In this document: positions 1 to 9,852 of the stretch, piece after piece | Numbering within the stretch: the first letter of the stretch is position 1 | How the letters are laid out: every line of letters begins with the position of its first letter | Origin: Serinicoccus profundi | GTDB lineage: Bacteria > Actinomycetota > Actinomycetes > Actinomycetales > Dermatophilaceae | Direction: 5' to 3' | Assembly: GCF_008001015.1 (NCBI RefSeq) | Contig: NZ_CP042862.1 | Location: forward strand, 3,100,001-3,164,000 | Length of the DNA: 64,000 nt | Notes under the pieces: model-generated | Told to the model about the DNA's origin: nothing | Seen by the model: only the letters and a program-made list of their open reading frames with translations | The model's database searches: none | Position numbers and translations under genes: made by a program

Positions 1-737
1 ACGGCGAAGGTGATGAGCAGCGTGGACCAGAAGTAGAGCGACCAGTGCTGCATGAGGTCCAGCGCGGTGGCGACGACGATCATGAAGGTCGCCGAGACGG
101 TCGAGAAGCCGGTCGCGATGACCATCGCCTCGCGCCGCGTGTACTTCCCCTCGAGGTAGACCCGGTTGGTGATGAGAAGGGCCAGCGAGTAGGACCCGAC
201 GAAGCTCGCGACCGCGTCGATCGCCGACCGTCCGGGCGTGCGGAACAGCGGCCGCATGACCGGCCGGGCGAGCACCCCGACGAACTCCATCAGCCCGTAG
301 CCGGTGAGCAGCGCCAGGAAGATCGCGCCGATCGGCACGAGCAGCCCGACCGGGATGACCAGGGCGTTGAGCAGGAAGGGGCCCATCCCGTCGGCGAAGA
401 GCCAGGCCGGTCCGATGCCGAGCACGAGCATGACGCCGACGACCAGCCCGACGACGCGGGCGACGGCGAAGACGAGGTCGGTCGTGCTGCGGCGCCACTG
501 CCCGGTGACCCAGGGGTATGCCGCGCCGGCGACGATGAGCGCGAGGGCATACCAGGGCAGGACGCCGGGGATCGCCTCACGCACCCAGGAGACGATGTGG
601 TCCAGCGGGATCGTGCTCCTGCCCCCGATCGTGACGGGCACGAAGAACATGAGGACGCCGATCGCGGAGAAGGCGAAGAACTTCCACATGGGGGCGGAGG
701 TGGCCGGCACGTCGGTGGGCCGGGTCTGGGTGCTCAT
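1..737 (-). CDS. YjiH-like membrane protein with nucleoside-recognition (Gate) domain, partial
   Basis: The gene runs off the left edge of the window; about 245 N-terminal residues are visible. Its ATG overlaps the hutU stop as ATGA, so it is translationally coupled to hutU and is the third gene of the hut operon. After a short polar N-terminus (MSTQTRPTD) come several hydrophobic segments, then a stretch containing [17 protein letters not shown] that resembles the Gate domain of YjiH-type proteins. Family function is poorly defined. Coupling to hutH and hutU suggests transport of histidine or a degradation intermediate, which is inference from context. A generic nucleoside-gate transporter is the alternative. 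Confidence 0.75.
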   Translation of the reverse strand, partial: MSTQTRPTDVPATSAPMWKFFAFSAIGVLMFFVPVTIGGRSTIPLDHIVSWVREAIPGVLPWYALALIVAGAAYPWVTGQWRRSTTDLVFAVARVVGLVVGVMLVLGIGPAWLFADGMGPFLLNALVIPVGLLVPIGAIFLALLTGYGLMEFVGVLARPVMRPLFRTPGRSAIDAVASFVGSYSLALLITNRVYLEGKYTRREAMVIATGFSTVSATFMIVVATALDLMQHWSLYFWSTLLITFA

Positions 738-2398
738 GCCTGCTCGCCCTCCCGCATCGGGATCCGCACGTCGCGCTCCGCGGCGACCTCGTCGGCCCGG
801 TCGTAGCCGGCGTCGACGTGCCGGATGACACCCATGCCGGGGTCGTTGGTGAGCACGCGCTCCAGCTTCTGTCGCGCGAGGTCGGTGCCGTCCGCGACGG
901 AGACCTGCCCGGCGTGCAGCGAGCGGCCGATGCCGACGCCGCCGCCGTGGTGGATCGAGACCCAGGAGGCGCCGGAGGCGGTGTTGACCAGGGCGTTGAG
1001 CAGCGGCCAGTCGGCGATGGCGTCGGACCCGTCGGCCATCGCCTCGGTCTCGCGGTAGGGGCTGGCGACCGACCCGCAGTCGAGGTGGTCCCGCCCGATG
1101 ACGATCGGGGCCGACACCTCGCCGCTGGCGACCATGTCGTTGAAGCGCAGCCCGGCCTTGTCCCGCTCGCCGAGGCCGAGCCAGCAGATCCGGGCCGGCA
1201 GCCCCTCGAAGGCAACCCGGTCCTGCGCGCCGCGGATCCACTTGTGCAGGTGGTCGTTGTCGGGGAAGAGGTCGAGGACGGCCTTGTCGGTGGCCGCGAT
1301 GTCCTTCTCGTCGCCGGAGAGCGCGGCCCACCGGAACGGACCCTTGCCCTCGCAGAAGAGCGGCCGGATGTAGGCCGGGACGAAGCCGGGGAACTCGAAG
1401 GCCCGGTCGAACCCGCCCTGCCGGGCCTCGTCGCGGATGCTGTTGCCGTAGTCGAACACCTCGGCGCCGGCGTCCATGAAGCCGACCATCGCCTCGACGT
1501 GCCGTGCCATCGACTCCTGCGCCCGGTCGGTGAACTCCTCCGGCTTCTTCTCGGCGTAGTCGTGCCAGTCCGAGAGGTCGATGCCCGTCGGCAGGTAGGA
1601 GAGCGGGTCGTGCGCGGAGGTCTGGTCGGTCACGACGTCGATCTCGACGCCCCGGCGCAGCAGCTCGGGGAAGACCTCGGCCGCGTTGCCGACGACCCCG
1701 ATGGAGACCGCCTCACGGGTGCCCTTCGCCGCGAGCGCGCGCTCGATGCCGGCGTCGAGGGAGTCGGCGACCTCATCGAGGTAGCGGCTCTTCACCCGGC
1801 GCCGCAGGCGCGACTCGTCGACGTCGACGACGAGGCATACCCCGCCGTTGAGGGTGACTGCGAGCGGCTGCGCCCCGCCCATCCCGCCGCAGCCGCCGGT
1901 GAGGGTGAGCGTGCCGGCCAGGGTGCCGCCGAACTTCTTGGCGGCGACGGCCGCGAAGGTCTCGTAGGTCCCCTGCAGGATCCCCTGGGTCCCGATGTAG
2001 ATCCAGGACCCGGCGGTCATCTGGCCGTACATCGTCAGGCCGAGTTGCTCGAGCCGGCGGAACTCGGGCCACGTCGCCCAGTCACCGACGAGGTTGGAGT
2101 TGGCGATGAGCACGCGCGGCGCCCACTCGTGGGTGCGCATGACCCCGACGGGGCGGCCGGACTGGACCAGCATGGTCTCGTCCTCGCGCAGGTCGGTGAG
2201 CGTGCGCACCATGGCGTCGAAGCTCTTCCAGTCGCGCGCGGCGCGGCCGGTGCCGCCGTAGACCACCAGGTCGTCCGGGCGCTCGGCGACCTCAGGGTCG
2301 AGGTTGTTCATGAGCATCCGCAGCGGAGCCTCGGTGGCCCAGGAGCGAGCGGTCAGGGTGGTGCCGCGCGCGGCGCGGACGGGGCGAGCGCCCTCCAT
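734..2398 (-). CDS. hutU: Urocanate hydratase (urocanase)
   Basis: Cytosolic NAD-dependent enzyme that hydrates urocanate to imidazolone propionate, the second step of histidine degradation. The 554 residues match the usual 550-560. The N-terminal family block [13 protein letters not shown] lies near residue 45 and the glycine-rich NAD-binding stretch [15 protein letters not shown] near residue 170; the tail runs PMREGEQA. It lies 71 nt downstream of hutH on the same strand and its stop overlaps the next start. No hutI or formimidoylglutamase gene is inside the window; they may lie beyond the left edge. Confidence 0.97.
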   Translation of the reverse strand: MEGARPVRAARGTTLTARSWATEAPLRMLMNNLDPEVAERPDDLVVYGGTGRAARDWKSFDAMVRTLTDLREDETMLVQSGRPVGVMRTHEWAPRVLIANSNLVGDWATWPEFRRLEQLGLTMYGQMTAGSWIYIGTQGILQGTYETFAAVAAKKFGGTLAGTLTLTGGCGGMGGAQPLAVTLNGGVCLVVDVDESRLRRRVKSRYLDEVADSLDAGIERALAAKGTREAVSIGVVGNAAEVFPELLRRGVEIDVVTDQTSAHDPLSYLPTGIDLSDWHDYAEKKPEEFTDRAQESMARHVEAMVGFMDAGAEVFDYGNSIRDEARQGGFDRAFEFPGFVPAYIRPLFCEGKGPFRWAALSGDEKDIAATDKAVLDLFPDNDHLHKWIRGAQDRVAFEGLPARICWLGLGERDKAGLRFNDMVASGEVSAPIVIGRDHLDCGSVASPYRETEAMADGSDAIADWPLLNALVNTASGASWVSIHHGGGVGIGRSLHAGQVSVADGTDLARQKLERVLTNDPGMGVIRHVDAGYDRADEVAAERDVRIPMREGEQA

Positions 2399-2469
2399 GG
2401 TGTCTCCTTCGACGTGGGTGTGGTCCCGACCGGAGGCGCGACGTGCGTCGCCCGGTCGCAGGTATGCGG

Positions 2470-4086
2470 TTAGTTAAGCAGTCCGGTGACGCGCTCGGCG
2501 GCGGCGCGGACGCGACCGTCGGCGACGAGGTCGACGACCGCCTCGATCTCAGGGGTGAGGTAGCGGTCGGGCCCGGGACCCTCGACCCCGGCGTCGCGGA
2601 GCAGGGCGACGACGGCTGCGGTGGCGGGTGCGGGCGTGAGCGGCGCGCGCAGGTCGAGAGCGCGGGCGGCGGTCAGCACCTCGATCGCGACCACTCGACC
2701 CAGCCCGTCGACGGCGCGTCGCAGCTTGCGCGCGGCGCCCCACCCCATACTCACGTGGTCCTCCTGCATGGCGGAGGAGGGTATGGAGTCCACGCTCGCC
2801 GGGGCGGCCAGCCGCTTGAGCTCGCTGACGACCGCGGCCTGGGTGTACTGCGCGATCATCAGTCCGCTGTCGGTGCCGGGGTCGTCGGCGAGGAAGGGCG
2901 GGAGGCCGTGGTTGCGGGCGACGTCGAGGAAGCGGTCGGTGCGCCGCTCGCTGATGCCGGCCACGTCGGCCGCGACGATGGCGAGGAAGTCGAGGACGTG
3001 CGCGACCGGGGCTCCGTGGAAGTTGCCGTTGCTCTCGACCCGCTCGTCGAGGGTGACGACGGGGTTGTCGACGGCGGCGGCCAGCTCGCGTCCGGCGACG
3101 GTCAAGGCATACCCGCAGGTGTCGCGGGCCGAGCCGTGCACCTGCGGCGAGCAGCGCAGGGAGTACGCGTCCTGCACACGGGTGCAGGCCTCGGTCCGGT
3201 GTGATTCGCGGATCTCGCTGTCGCGCAGCAGGTTCCGCAGGTTCTCGGCCGAGCGTCCCTGGCCGGGGTGGGGGCGCAGCGCCTGGAGGTCGGCGGCGAA
3301 GACGTCGTCGGTGCCGAGCTGGCCCTCGACGCTCATGGCGGCCGCGATGTCGGCAGTCGTGAGCAGGGTGTCGAGGTCGTGCAGTGCCAGGACGAGCATG
3401 CCGAGCATGCCGTCGGTGCCGTTGATGAGGGCCAGGCCCTCCTTCTCCGCCAGCTCCACCGGGGCGATGTCGGCGCGGGCCAGTGCCTCACCGGCCGGGA
3501 GCAGCTCCTGCGGGGTGTCGACCCAGGCGGCGCGGTCGGCGCCCGCGGCGGGCCCGACGCGGACCATCCCCTCCCCCATGACGGCCAGGGCGCAGTGAGC
3601 CAACGGCGCGAGGTCGCCGGAGCAGCCGAGCGAGCCGTGCTCGCGCACCACCGGGGTGATGCCGGCGTTGAGCAGCGCGGCGTAGGCCTGCGCGGTCTCG
3701 ACCCGGACCCCCGTGCGGCCGGTGGCCAGGGTCGAGAGGCGCAGCAGCATGAGGGCACGGGTGACCTCGCGCTCGACCTCGGCGCCGGAGCCCGCGGCGT
3801 GGCTGCGGACCAGGCTGCGCTGCAGCTGCGCGCGCTTCTCCGGCGGGATGCTCGTGGTGGCCAGCGCCCCGAAGCCGGTGGAGATGCCGTAGTGCGGCTG
3901 GGTGTCGTTGGCGAGGTCCTCGATGATGCGGCGGGTGGCCGCGATGCCCTCGACGGCCTCCTCCGCCAGCGTCACGGTCGCTCCGTGCCGGGCAACGGCG
4001 ACGACCTCGGCGGGCGACAGCGGGCCCACACCGACCACCACCTCGGTCGGGCTGTCCTGCTCGGGAAGACGACTCATACCGACCAT
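2470..4086 (-). CDS. hutH: Histidine ammonia-lyase
   Basis: Converts histidine to urocanate and ammonia, the first step of the hut pathway. The MIO prosthetic group normally forms from Ala-Ser-Gly; here the motif reads [14 protein letters not shown] with Cys-Ser-Gly at about residues 155-157 (counting from MVGMSRL), so Cys replaces the usual Ala. Other family blocks are [10 protein letters not shown] near residue 66 and QEDHVSMGW in the C-terminal half. I chose the ATG at 4086 (MVGMSRL); the ATG at 4077 is equally plausible. The open frame extends upstream to 4152, but that extension overlaps the promoter region of the divergent gene. First gene of the hut operon. Confidence 0.96.
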   Translation of the reverse strand: MVGMSRLPEQDSPTEVVVGVGPLSPAEVVAVARHGATVTLAEEAVEGIAATRRIIEDLANDTQPHYGISTGFGALATTSIPPEKRAQLQRSLVRSHAAGSGAEVEREVTRALMLLRLSTLATGRTGVRVETAQAYAALLNAGITPVVREHGSLGCSGDLAPLAHCALAVMGEGMVRVGPAAGADRAAWVDTPQELLPAGEALARADIAPVELAEKEGLALINGTDGMLGMLVLALHDLDTLLTTADIAAAMSVEGQLGTDDVFAADLQALRPHPGQGRSAENLRNLLRDSEIRESHRTEACTRVQDAYSLRCSPQVHGSARDTCGYALTVAGRELAAAVDNPVVTLDERVESNGNFHGAPVAHVLDFLAIVAADVAGISERRTDRFLDVARNHGLPPFLADDPGTDSGLMIAQYTQAAVVSELKRLAAPASVDSIPSSAMQEDHVSMGWGAARKLRRAVDGLGRVVAIEVLTAARALDLRAPLTPAPATAAVVALLRDAGVEGPGPDRYLTPEIEAVVDLVADGRVRAAAERVTGLLN

Positions 4087-4180
4087 TGGACCGGTCGGCA
4101 GGCCCGCCGTCACCCCCCGCAGGCGCCCTCGTGTCTCGGATCCCGGACACACTAGGATTGCGAGGTCGGAAGGTGAGTCG

Positions 4181-5440
4181 ATGTCACGGGTCCTGATCTG
4201 CGTCCAGCCCGCCCGGGGCCACGTCGGTCCGACCGCCCCGCTCGCCCGAGCGCTGGTCGCGGCCGGTCACGAGGTCAGCGTCATCACCGGCGCCCGCTAC
4301 CTCGACACCTTCGCCGATCTCGGCGCCCGCACCCTGCCGTTGCCTCCCGAGGTCGACTTCGACGACACCGACCTCGACGGATCAGTCCCCGGACGTGCCG
4401 GACTGTCGGGGATGAGGCTCGCGCGCTTCGACCTCACCCGGTTCGTCGAGGCGATGCCGCACCAGCTCAGGGTCGTCGACCAGGAGATCGCCCGAGGTAT
4501 CGACGTCGTGCTCTGCGACCCCCTCTTCCTGGCCGGTATGCAGTTGGTTCTGCGCCCCCGCGCCTCGCGTCCCTGCGTGCTGGCGCTCGGCTTCCTGCCG
4601 CTCATGGCGCTGCTCCCTGCCTTCCCTCCTACCTCCTCCCCCATCACCCGGGCCCGCAACGCGACCATCCGAGCCCTGGCGCACCGCTTCCTGCGGCCGA
4701 TCACGCGGCGTGCCCAGGACGAGGTCCGCACGCAGACCGGCGTGACCACCGACCTCATCCCTTTCGACTGGCCGGCCCGCAGCGATGGGGTCCTGCAGTT
4801 CACCGCCCCCGGGTTCGAGTATCCCCGCGACCCTGCCGATGTCCCCGCCCCGATCCACCTCATCGGCCCCCTGACGTCCAGCACCACGAGCGAGCACGCT
4901 CTGCCGCCGTGGTGGGACGACCTGGACGGCACCCGTCCGGTCGTGCACGTGACCCAGGGCACCATCGCCAACGCCGACCTCGGCCAGCTCCTCGCACCGA
5001 CGATCACCGGCCTCGCCGAGGTCGACGTGCTGGTGGTCGCCACGACCTGCGGCGGCCCCCTCGGCCTGGACCGGCTGCCGCCCAACGTCCGGGTCGCCGA
5101 CTTCCTCCCCTACGACGAGCTGCTCCCGGTGTGTGACGTCATGGTCACCAACGGCGGCTACGGCGGAGTCAATCATGCGCTGCGGCATGGCGTGCCCCTG
5201 GTCTGCGTCGGCGCGAGCGAGGACAAGCGCGACGTCGCGGCGAGGGTCAGCTGGTCAGGGGTGGGCGTCGGCATCGCCCGGCCGACCCTCTCCCCACGCG
5301 CCGCGCGAGCAGCGGTCCAGCGCGTTCTCGGGGATGCGGCATACACGCGACGTGCCCAGGAGCTGGCCGCTCAGATCGCCACGGGCCCCACCGTAGAGGA
5401 GGTCGTCGCGCTCATCTGCCCGACCACCGACCCGACCTGA
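4181..5440 (+). CDS. MGT/UGT-type glycosyltransferase (GT1)
   Basis: A 419-residue glycosyltransferase of the macrolide/UDP-glycosyltransferase superfamily. The N-terminal acceptor domain begins MSRVLICVQPARGHVGP, with the GHVGP nucleotide-sugar family signature, followed by a Rossmann-like DVVLCDPLF. The C-terminal donor-binding domain carries TNGGYGGVNHALRHGVPLV, the family signature around residue 325. The start is supported by a GGAAGGTG ribosome site just upstream; a longer open frame exists but overlaps hutH. It stands alone, divergent from hutH. The natural acceptor cannot be read from sequence; such enzymes glycosylate lipids, antibiotics or secondary metabolites. Confidence 0.88.
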   Translation: MSRVLICVQPARGHVGPTAPLARALVAAGHEVSVITGARYLDTFADLGARTLPLPPEVDFDDTDLDGSVPGRAGLSGMRLARFDLTRFVEAMPHQLRVVDQEIARGIDVVLCDPLFLAGMQLVLRPRASRPCVLALGFLPLMALLPAFPPTSSPITRARNATIRALAHRFLRPITRRAQDEVRTQTGVTTDLIPFDWPARSDGVLQFTAPGFEYPRDPADVPAPIHLIGPLTSSTTSEHALPPWWDDLDGTRPVVHVTQGTIANADLGQLLAPTITGLAEVDVLVVATTCGGPLGLDRLPPNVRVADFLPYDELLPVCDVMVTNGGYGGVNHALRHGVPLVCVGASEDKRDVAARVSWSGVGVGIARPTLSPRAARAAVQRVLGDAAYTRRAQELAAQIATGPTVEEVVALICPTTDPT

Positions 5441-5501
5441 GCGCCTGCCGTCACAGGATCAGCTGGGCCAGGGAGTCACTGCCGCCGCACGCGCACCACA
5501 G

Positions 5502-5560
5502 TGCCAGGCAATCAGGATCTGCCGGGGGGCATGACCTGCGCAGATCCTGATGTCCTGGCA
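5502..5560. terminator. Hairpin between convergent genes
   Basis: Two 21-nt arms (5502-5522 and 5540-5560) are inverted copies with two mismatches, separated by a 17-nt loop. The element lies between the stop of the glycosyltransferase gene and the stop of the convergent amidotransferase gene, so it is placed to terminate both. There is no T-tract, as is common for actinobacterial hairpins. Confidence 0.6.
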
Positions 5561-5609
5561 GGAGGTGACGGATGGGGCTCGTGTGCCCACCGTCGCGGCT
5601 CCCCGACGA

Positions 5610-6338
5610 TCAGATGACGCCGTACCGGCGCACGAAGGTCCTCAGCACCGTGCGCACGTGGTCGAGGTCGACCGCCCGCGCCTGCGCCACGATCGGGGCG
5701 ACCTCCTCGGGCTCGCAGTAGCCGTGCCCGGCGTAGATGCTGAGCCGGTGCTCGAGGGAGTCCGCGTCGAGCTCGGGGTGGAACTGCGTGGCGTAGACGT
5801 GGCGCCCGATCCGGAACATCTGCGTCGGGCACGCGGGCGACGAGGCCAGCAGCACCGCCCCTCGGGGCAGCACGGCGCACGCCTCCTTGTGCCCGACGAT
5901 CGCGTGGAACGTCTCGGGCATCCCGGCCAGCAGCGGGTCGACCCGACCCTGATCGGTCAGCGAGATCTGCACCGCACCGGGCGCCTCGCCATACCGTCGG
6001 TCGACGGTGCCGCCGCAGACCAGCCCGAGCACCCCGACGCCGTAGCAGGCGCCGAGGAACGGGCTGTCCGAAGCGACCACGCGCCCGACCAGCTCAGTGA
6101 GGTCGCGCTCGACCCGCTGCTGGACCGGCGACTTGCGCTCGTCCGAGGCGTTGAACGGGCTGCCGCCCAGGATGATCCCGCTGTATGCCGTGAGGTCGAG
6201 CGCGGCGAGCGGCGCCGCCTCCAGGCGCACCCGGCGCAGCTGCGACTCCTCGAGCCCGCCGTAGCGCAGGAAGCCGGCGTACTCGTCGTCGGCGGCGTCG
6301 TCCTCGGCACGGGTGCCGAGCAGCAGGAAGGGCTTCAC
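5610..6338 (-). CDS. Class I glutamine amidotransferase-like protein
   Basis: A 242-residue protein with the triad glutaminase fold: the nucleophile elbow is FLGACYGVGVLGL (Cys) and the downstream His-Pro-Glu is in ATQFHPELD. It resembles the GMP-synthase-type amidotransferases encoded as free-standing proteins in actinobacteria. The GTG start (VKPFLLLGTRAED) was chosen because residues before it are encoded by the palindromic repeat at 6375-6432 and look non-coding. No synthetase partner is adjacent, so the ammonia acceptor is unknown; it could instead hydrolyse a gamma-glutamyl compound. Confidence 0.85.
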   Translation of the reverse strand: MKPFLLLGTRAEDDAADDEYAGFLRYGGLEESQLRRVRLEAAPLAALDLTAYSGIILGGSPFNASDERKSPVQQRVERDLTELVGRVVASDSPFLGACYGVGVLGLVCGGTVDRRYGEAPGAVQISLTDQGRVDPLLAGMPETFHAIVGHKEACAVLPRGAVLLASSPACPTQMFRIGRHVYATQFHPELDADSLEHRLSIYAGHGYCEPEEVAPIVAQARAVDLDHVRTVLRTFVRRYGVI

Positions 6339-6374
6339 GGGGTCAGAGCCTATGAGGCACCGACGCCGACCTGA

Positions 6375-6432
6375 GCACGCGGAGTCCGCACGATGCACCA
6401 TGGCTGTGGTGCATCGTGCGGACTCGTCGTGC
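6375..6432. repeat. Long palindrome with 26-nt arms, copy 1
   Basis: Arms 6375-6400 and 6407-6432 are inverted copies with two mismatches around a 6-nt loop. The arm core GAGTCCGCACGATGCA is shared with the palindrome at 19653-19716 (GAGTCC..ACGCTGCA), so the two belong to one repeat family. This copy lies between two divergent genes, which argues against a terminator role. Confidence 0.75.
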
Positions 6433-6471
6433 CCAGGTGGGTCCGGTCGGGCTGCCCGTAGGGTGGGTGGG

Positions 6472-7116
6472 GTGAGCGAGCCAGCAGACCAGCCAGAGCA
6501 CGCCCGCCAGGCCCGGCACGACCAGGCCGTCGCCGCCTTCTGGGCCGACGCCCGGATCCGCGGCAAGCTCAACCGCATCGAGGTGTATGCCGGCGCCCAG
6601 GTCAGCGACACCCTCCCGCCCCCGGCGTGGAGCTTCGGTGGGGAGGACGACCCGCAGACCGCCGACCGCCTGCTCGGGCTGGTCCTCGCCGGTCGCAAGA
6701 CGGCCACGGCCAGCGCCTACCGGGAGTACGAGGAGGAGGCGCGCTCACGGGCCGGTGCCGACACGCCCGACACGCGCTCCAGTGACACCCTGACCCGTAC
6801 CGAGGTCGACCTCGACCTGGCCCTCCCCGAGCCCGGCCTGCTCTCGATCATCCTCGACGGCTCCGGCCACCCCCGCGCCCTCGTGCGCATCACCGACGTG
6901 GAGGTCTGCCGCTTCGCGGACGTCCCGGCCGAGCACGCCCGGCTCGAGGGAGAGGGCGACGGCTCACTGCAGCACTGGCGGGCCGTCCACCGCGAGGCGT
7001 TCGCCGCCAACGCACCGCACGGCGAGCCCGTCACCGACGACTCCCTGGTCGTGCTCGAACGCTTCGAGGTGCTCGTCCCGGCCTCCGCCCGGCGCGCGGC
7101 GCGGGCGCATACCTGA
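6472..7116 (+). CDS. ASCH-domain protein
   Basis: A 214-residue soluble protein. The middle carries the ASCH-type pattern: LLGLVLAGRKTATASA (about residues 65-80), then a strand block LSIILDGSGHPRALVRITDVEV, and a C-terminal helix region rich in acidic and aromatic residues (EGDGSLQHWRAVHREAF). ASCH domains are RNA-binding or nucleotide-hydrolysing in relatives; the substrate here is unknown. The GTG at 6472 follows a GGGTGGGTGG purine stretch and starts VSEPADQPEH; an upstream open frame crosses the palindrome and was not used. Likely monocistronic. Confidence 0.85.
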   Translation: MSEPADQPEHARQARHDQAVAAFWADARIRGKLNRIEVYAGAQVSDTLPPPAWSFGGEDDPQTADRLLGLVLAGRKTATASAYREYEEEARSRAGADTPDTRSSDTLTRTEVDLDLALPEPGLLSIILDGSGHPRALVRITDVEVCRFADVPAEHARLEGEGDGSLQHWRAVHREAFAANAPHGEPVTDDSLVVLERFEVLVPASARRAARAHT

Positions 7117-7148
7117 GCAGTGGGCACGCCCACCCGCCCTCAGGCTCT

Positions 7149-7203
7149 ACGCTACGTATCCGGGCAACGGCGCCTGCCGACGCGCGTCTGCTTGACGTAG
7201 CGT
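7149..7203. promoter_or_regulatory. Inverted repeat upstream of glycogen phosphorylase
   Basis: A perfect 9-nt inverted pair, ACGCTACGT (7149-7157) and ACGTAGCGT (7195-7203), is centred about 46 bp apart in the leader of the phosphorylase gene. The second arm sits just before the furthest upstream possible start (7209). It could be a regulator site or part of a leader RNA stem; which one is not shown. Confidence 0.35.
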
Positions 7204-7265
7204 CGGACGTGACCATCCATCCACCTGCGCGAGCCTGCTCGACCGATCGCATCTGCGAGGCCTCA

Positions 7266-9821
7266 GTGACCCAGACGCACCACCACCCCGTCATCACCGA
7301 CGAGAGCCCCTCGGCCGACGCCAACCGGCGCGGCCCGAGCTTCGAGCCCTCCCACGACCTGGCGACCGGGCCGGTCACCTCACCGCCGGCGACCGTCGAC
7401 GGCTTCGTGCGCGAGTTCCTGGACCAGCTGAACTTCGGGCAGGGGGTCAAGCTGTCCCAGTCGACCATCAACGACCAGTACCTCGCGCTGGCGCGCACGG
7501 TGCGCTCCTACCTCATGGCCTCCTGGCTGGAGACCGGGCACCGCCGCCGCAAGAACCCCACGCGGATGGTCGGCTACCTCTCGGCCGAGTATCTCCTCGG
7601 CCGTCAGCTGGGCAACAACCTGCTGGCCAGCGACCTGCAGGACATCGCTGACGGGGCGATGGAGCAGTGCGGCATCGACATGGCCGCGCTGCGCGGCCAG
7701 GAGGTCGAGCCGGGCCTGGGCAACGGCGGCCTGGGACGCCTCGCCGCCTGCTTCGTCGACTCGCTCGCGACCATGGACGTGCCGTGCATCGGCTACGGCA
7801 TCCGCTACGAGTACGGCATCTTCCGCCAGACCTTCGTCGACAACCGCCAGGTCGAGGAGCCGGACAGCTGGCTGCGGCTGGGCAGCCCGTGGGAGTTCCC
7901 GCACCCCGAGCGCGCGGTCCAGGTCGGCTTCGGCGGGTATACCGAGACGTCCGCCGCCGAGGACGACGAGACCGACGCGCGCACCACGTGGACCCCTGCC
8001 TGGCAGGTCCGCGGCGTCCCCTACCACTACATGGTCCCCGGCTTCCGCAACGGCGTCGTCAACACGCTGCGGCTCTGGAGCGCCGAGGCCAACCAGGCCT
8101 TCGACCTGCAGACCTTCAACCGCGGCGACTACGCGCAGGCCTCGCGCGCCGAGATCTTCGCCGAGAACATCTCCAAGGTGCTCTACCCCGACGACTCGAC
8201 CCCGCAGGGCAAGGAGCTGCGACTCCAGCAGCAGTACTTCTTCGTCGCCTGCTCGCTGCGCGACTTCATCGAGAACACCCTCCCCCGCGACTTCGACCTG
8301 CACCGCCTGCCCGAGCGGATCATCTTCCAGCTCAACGACACCCACCCGGTCATCGCCGTCCCCGAGCTCATGCGGATCCTCGTGGACGAGAAGGGCTTCG
8401 ACTGGGACGAGGCGTGGGGCATCACCCGGCAGTGCTTCGCCTACACCTGCCACACCCTCCTCCCGGAGGCCCTGGAGGTCTGGCCGACCGAGCTGCTGGG
8501 CCGGCTGCTGCCGCGCCACCTGGAGATCATCTACCGCATCAACGAGGAGTTCCTGCTCGAGGTCCGGGAGGCCTTCCCCGGCGACGAGGGTCGGGTCCGT
8601 CGGATGTCGATCATCGCCGAGCAGCCGCAGCGTGCGGTGCGCATGGCCTACCTCGCGACCGTCGCCGGCGCCAAGGTCAACGGCGTCGCCGAGCTGCACA
8701 GCCAGCTGCTGCGCGACAACGTGCTGCCCGACTTCAACGCCATGTGGCCCGAGAAGTTCACCAACGTCACCAACGGCATCACCCCGCGCCGCTTCCTCCG
8801 CCTCGCCAACCGCAAGCTCTCCGGCCTCATCACCGAGACGATCGGCGACGGCTGGGTGACCGACCTGGAGCGGCTGCGCGAGCTCGAGCCGTATGCCGAC
8901 GACCCCGAGTTCCGTCGGCGGTTCCGGGAGGTCAAGGCCGCCAACAAGGAGCGGCTCGGCCAGCTGCTGCGGGTCCGCGACGGCGTCGAGCTGCGGCAGG
9001 ATCACCTGCTCGACGTCATGGTCAAGCGGCTGCACGAGTACAAGAGGCAGTCCCTCAAGCTCCTGCACGTGGTCTCGGTCTACGAGGGTGTCCTGTCCGG
9101 CCGCACACGGGTCGAGGACGTCACGCCGCGGACCGTGCTCTTCGGCGCCAAGGCCGCACCGGGCTACCACATGGCCAAGGAGATCATCTTCCTCATCAAC
9201 TCGGTGGCGGAGAAGGTCAACGCCGACCCGATCATGGACGGCCGCCTGCAGGTGCTCTTCCCGGCCAACTACAACGTCACGCTGGCCGAGAAGGTCATCC
9301 CCGCGGCGGACCTGTCCGAGCAGATCTCGCTCGCCGGCAAGGAGGCCTCGGGCACGGGCAACATGAAGTTCGCGCTCAACGGCGCACTGACGATCGGCAC
9401 CCTGGACGGCGCCAACGTCGAGATCCTCGACCTCGTCGGCGAGGACAACTTCTTCCTCTTCGGGATGACCGAGCCGGAGGTCGAGGCACTGCGTCAGCGT
9501 GGCTACGCCCCCAGCTCCTACTACGAGGGCGACCCCACGCTCAAGGCGACGATCGACCTCATCGGCAGCGGCCACTTCACCGGTGGCGACCCGGGCGCGG
9601 TGTCGGCGGTGCTCGACAACCTGCTCAACCACGACCCGTTCATGGCGCTCGCCGGATTCGAGTCCTACCTCGAGGCGCAGGCGCGGGTGGAGCAGTCCTA
9701 CGCCGACCCCGAGGCGTGGAGCCGCTCCACGATCCTCAACGTCGCGCGCTGCGGTTTCTTCTCCTCCGACCGCTCGATGCGTGACTACCTCGACCGCATC
9801 TGGCTGCCCGGGAGCGAGTGA
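7266..9821 (+). CDS. glgP: Glycogen/maltodextrin phosphorylase
   Basis: PLP-dependent enzyme that releases glucose-1-phosphate from alpha-1,4-glucans; cytosolic. The 851 residues are close to the family norm of about 800-850. Family blocks include YLSAEYLLGRQLGNNL, GLGNGGLGRLAACFVDSL, and the PLP-lysine region EASGTGNMKFALNGALTIGT with Lys near residue 700. The upstream GTG at 7209 would add 19 residues without a visible ribosome site; I prefer GTG 7266 (VTQTHHH), preceded by GCGAGG. The first 45 residues look disordered. It stands apart from other glycogen genes here. Confidence 0.96.
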   Translation: MTQTHHHPVITDESPSADANRRGPSFEPSHDLATGPVTSPPATVDGFVREFLDQLNFGQGVKLSQSTINDQYLALARTVRSYLMASWLETGHRRRKNPTRMVGYLSAEYLLGRQLGNNLLASDLQDIADGAMEQCGIDMAALRGQEVEPGLGNGGLGRLAACFVDSLATMDVPCIGYGIRYEYGIFRQTFVDNRQVEEPDSWLRLGSPWEFPHPERAVQVGFGGYTETSAAEDDETDARTTWTPAWQVRGVPYHYMVPGFRNGVVNTLRLWSAEANQAFDLQTFNRGDYAQASRAEIFAENISKVLYPDDSTPQGKELRLQQQYFFVACSLRDFIENTLPRDFDLHRLPERIIFQLNDTHPVIAVPELMRILVDEKGFDWDEAWGITRQCFAYTCHTLLPEALEVWPTELLGRLLPRHLEIIYRINEEFLLEVREAFPGDEGRVRRMSIIAEQPQRAVRMAYLATVAGAKVNGVAELHSQLLRDNVLPDFNAMWPEKFTNVTNGITPRRFLRLANRKLSGLITETIGDGWVTDLERLRELEPYADDPEFRRRFREVKAANKERLGQLLRVRDGVELRQDHLLDVMVKRLHEYKRQSLKLLHVVSVYEGVLSGRTRVEDVTPRTVLFGAKAAPGYHMAKEIIFLINSVAEKVNADPIMDGRLQVLFPANYNVTLAEKVIPAADLSEQISLAGKEASGTGNMKFALNGALTIGTLDGANVEILDLVGEDNFFLFGMTEPEVEALRQRGYAPSSYYEGDPTLKATIDLIGSGHFTGGDPGAVSAVLDNLLNHDPFMALAGFESYLEAQARVEQSYADPEAWSRSTILNVARCGFFSSDRSMRDYLDRIWLPGSE

Positions 9822-9852
9822 CATCGCTGCCCGTCACCACCAGCAACGAGGT

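Noticed and set aside
5441-5609. Possible small RNA gene
   Set aside because: The hairpin between convergent genes is more simply a bidirectional terminator; no promoter-like element seen.
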